Position numbers and translations under genes: made by a program | Part shown: positions 61,918-64,000 of the stretch, in pieces | Numbering within the stretch: the first letter of the stretch is position 1 | Layout of the letters: every line of letters starts with the position of its first letter | Source of the DNA: CAUTUX01 sp963542015 | GTDB taxonomy: Bacteria; Bacillota; Clostridia; Christensenellales; CAG-917 | DNA length: 64,000 nt | Direction of reading: 5' to 3' | NCBI GenBank assembly: GCA_963542015.1 | Contig: CAUTUX010000005.1 | Span: 1-64,000, forward strand | Notes under the pieces: model-generated | The model's database searches: none | Seen by the model: the letters and a program-made list of their open reading frames with translations, nothing else | Told to the model about the DNA's origin: nothing

Positions 61918-63932
61918 AGCTTCTTGCACCAGCGGGAGATATTGAGTCATTTAATTCGGCATTGGCAAGTGGGGCAGATGCTATATATCTTGGTTTAGAT
62001 GATTTTAACGCCAGAAAGAAAGCTCAAAATTTTTCAAGGGATAATATTAAAGAAGTAATACAAAAAGCACATCAAAGAGATGTTAAAGTTTATTTAACGC
62101 TTAATACAATTGTTTCAGATGAAGAAGTTTCAAAAATTAAAGAAACAATAGATGTAGCAATATTGGCAGATATAGATGCATTTATAGTTCAAGATTTTGG
62201 AGTGTTGTATATCTTAACCCACGAATATGATTTGGGGAAAATAGAAATACATGCATCAACTCAGATGGGAATTCACAACTTGGAAGGAGCACAAATTGCC
62301 AAGCAATTAGGCATATCAAGAATTGTGCTTTCAAGAGAAACAACAAAAAAAGACATAATTGAAATAAGTAAAAATGTAGATATAGATTTGGAATTTTTTG
62401 TACAAGGAGCACTCTGTGTAGGGTTTTCAGGCAACTGCTATATGTCCTATTGCGATAATGGGAAAAGCGGAAATAGAGGTGAGTGCAGACAATTGTGTAG
62501 ATATCGTTATTACGATCCTAATGAAAATAAAACAGCATATTTTCTTTCTACAAAAGATATATGTCTTGCAAATAGTCTAAAAGAATTAACGGATATTGGA
62601 ATAAAATCATTTAAAATAGAGGGACGGTTAAGAAGACAAGAATATGTCCAGGAGGCAGTTTCGATATATAGACGCCTTATAGACGATATAAATAAGGGTA
62701 AAGAATGCAAACTAATTGAAGACGAGGAAAGAAGGCTGAAAATAGCATATAACAGAGGGAATTATACAAAAAGGCTTTACTTGGACAACCCAAATGCAAA
62801 TACCATATATGCAGAAAACAACAATCACGAAGGATTGAGGATAGGTAAAGTAATTGGTGTGTCTAATCGGATAAATGTATACAAAATACAAATCCAATCC
62901 AAAGAAAAAATACAAACGGGAGATGGACTTAAATTTTTTGATGGAACATCTGAAGTTGCAAGTCTTGGAGTTGGGAATATTGAACAGAATGGCAATATCT
63001 ATACCATATACAGCAAAACTAAAGTTAAAGTAGGTAATGATGTAAATTTAATATCAAGAAAATTAAATAAAGTGACATTGGGGAAGCAAAAGATATCATA
63101 TTTCGTAAAAATGGATGGAGACTTTGAGTTACACATTAAAAACAATAATCATATGGTTGGAGCAAGAGTTAAATCAAAAGCAGATACGACAGTAGAGGAC
63201 AGATATATTAAGAATGCTCTATACAATATATATGATACGGAATTTACAGTTGAAGATATTAAGATACAGCATATTAGTGAGACTAGAGTATCCTTAGAAG
63301 AAATTAATTCATTAAGAAATAATTTATTGGAAGACCTTAGAAATGAAAAGGTTAGAGTATATAAGAAAAAACTAGTAAAGAAAGAAAGCAATGAAAGGGC
63401 AGAAATAAAAGAAGCAGTTGTAACAAATTATACAGATGACTTAAATATTCCAACACTTAATGAAGATACTATTATTAAACTGAATAGTTATAGCACTAAA
63501 AATATTCAGAGATTAAAAGAACTCAATCAAAGCAATCATGTAATTATTCAGTTGCCAACAATAGCAACAAACGAAGATATGATACTAATAAGGAAGACAA
63601 TGAAGGATGCTGGTATCAATAAAGTTCTAATAACAAACATATATGGATTTGCCATACAAGCAAAAGAGAAACATGTTGACTATCATTTAAATATAGCTAA
63701 CAAGTATGCCACATACCTATTGGATGATTTACATGTTGACGCTGTAGAGAGGAGTGTTGAGTTTCCAATTGAACATTCTGCAGTCCAGAAACTTAATATA
63801 AAAAGAGAAAAAGCATTAATGACAATAAGAAGTGAATTGAAGGCAACGGGTTTGGAGACAGCAAAACGGAAGTATAAGGTTGTTCCAATTCAAGTAAAAA
63901 ATAAATATTTTGAAGTATATGCATCAAAATAA
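61905..63932 (+). CDS. U32 family protein with C-terminal DUF3656-like region (RlhA-type)
   Basis: The 675-residue protein starts KVELLAPAGDIESFNSAL and has GADAIYLGLDDFNAR, FFVQGALCVGFSGNCYMSY, GNRGECRQLCR and FKIEGRLRRQEYVQEAV. The C-terminal 300 residues extend beyond the U32 core. RlhA-type members hydroxylate C2501 of 23S rRNA in E. coli; others act on tRNA. It is longer than the U32 protein at 9180 and a paralogue. It overlaps pflA by 13 bp and is near the end of the window. Confidence 0.88.
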   Translation: MAKVELLAPAGDIESFNSALASGADAIYLGLDDFNARKKAQNFSRDNIKEVIQKAHQRDVKVYLTLNTIVSDEEVSKIKETIDVAILADIDAFIVQDFGVLYILTHEYDLGKIEIHASTQMGIHNLEGAQIAKQLGISRIVLSRETTKKDIIEISKNVDIDLEFFVQGALCVGFSGNCYMSYCDNGKSGNRGECRQLCRYRYYDPNENKTAYFLSTKDICLANSLKELTDIGIKSFKIEGRLRRQEYVQEAVSIYRRLIDDINKGKECKLIEDEERRLKIAYNRGNYTKRLYLDNPNANTIYAENNNHEGLRIGKVIGVSNRINVYKIQIQSKEKIQTGDGLKFFDGTSEVASLGVGNIEQNGNIYTIYSKTKVKVGNDVNLISRKLNKVTLGKQKISYFVKMDGDFELHIKNNNHMVGARVKSKADTTVEDRYIKNALYNIYDTEFTVEDIKIQHISETRVSLEEINSLRNNLLEDLRNEKVRVYKKKLVKKESNERAEIKEAVVTNYTDDLNIPTLNEDTIIKLNSYSTKNIQRLKELNQSNHVIIQLPTIATNEDMILIRKTMKDAGINKVLITNIYGFAIQAKEKHVDYHLNIANKYATYLLDDLHVDAVERSVEFPIEHSAVQKLNIKREKALMTIRSELKATGLETAKRKYKVVPIQVKNKYFEVYASK

Positions 63933-64000
63933 TTAATGGACATTTTGATGGCACGCAATTAAACTTTAAGAAAGTTGTTAAGTAACAGAAGTTATCAAAA

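Overview
The window is AT-rich chromosomal DNA from what looks like an anaerobic, low-GC Gram-positive bacterium, probably an uncultured member of the Clostridia. The evidence is Shine-Dalgarno sites of AGGAGG type, ribosomal and EF-Tu/EF-G proteins of firmicute type, reverse rubrerythrin, a class III ribonucleotide reductase, pyruvate formate-lyase with its activase, a split transketolase and a biotin-dependent sodium-pump decarboxylase. No CRISPR array, transposase or prophage module was found. The class assignment is inference; no rRNA gene is present.

Layout. 0-2.1 kb: the 3' end of an HTH-ended protein with an 11-bp tandem repeat at the window edge, an AlkD-like repair protein, tRNA-Asn and an RNA ligase. 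2.1-9.0 kb (minus): a giant membrane-anchored repeat protein with a CvpA-like protein, then nagB, a diacylglycerol-kinase-like gene and a short-chain dehydrogenase. 9.2-14.5 kb: a U32 tRNA-hydroxylation protein and ftsH-cysE-cysS. 14.5-18 kb: lepB with an unusual alpha/beta hydrolase, divergent from a membrane-anchored surface protein. 18-24.4 kb: two SCP2-like proteins, a class III aminotransferase, a peroxiredoxin and a split transketolase. 25-32.8 kb: rpsL-rpsG-fusA-tuf, then rpmG-secE-nusG-rplK-rplA-rplJ-rplL with an L10 leader, but no rpoBC. 33-40.5 kb: reverse rubrerythrin, an oxaloacetate-decarboxylase-type operon ending in birA, and secDF. 40.5-44.2 kb: an acetyltransferase and an amino-acid ABC transporter. 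44.4-52 kb: a surface protein, two ABC half-transporters and a complete ECF transporter. 52-64 kb: a metallophosphoesterase, a small membrane protein, nrdD-trxB-nrdG, pflB-pflA and a second U32 protein.

The strongest unusual system is the amino-acid ABC transporter at 41.35-44.22 kb. Its binding protein reads as a circular permutation: the usual C-terminal strand/helix segment sits right after the lipobox, ahead of the usual N-terminal lobe. Its ATPase carries an insert of about 195 residues, rich in predicted coiled coil, between the Q-loop and the LSGGQ signature. The permease between them is ordinary. A second notable system is the 44.4-52 kb operon, whose gene order matches the haem-uptake siaDEFGH part of group A Streptococcus. 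A third is nrdD fused to a C-terminal redoxin, beside trxB, under a consensus promoter and a pair of NrdR-box-like sites.

Several monocistronic or operon-leading genes (996 minus, 9180 plus, 16699 minus, 16799 plus) lack a Shine-Dalgarno site and have a -10 hexamer 6 or 7 nt before the ATG, which suggests leaderless transcripts alongside ordinary SD-led ones.
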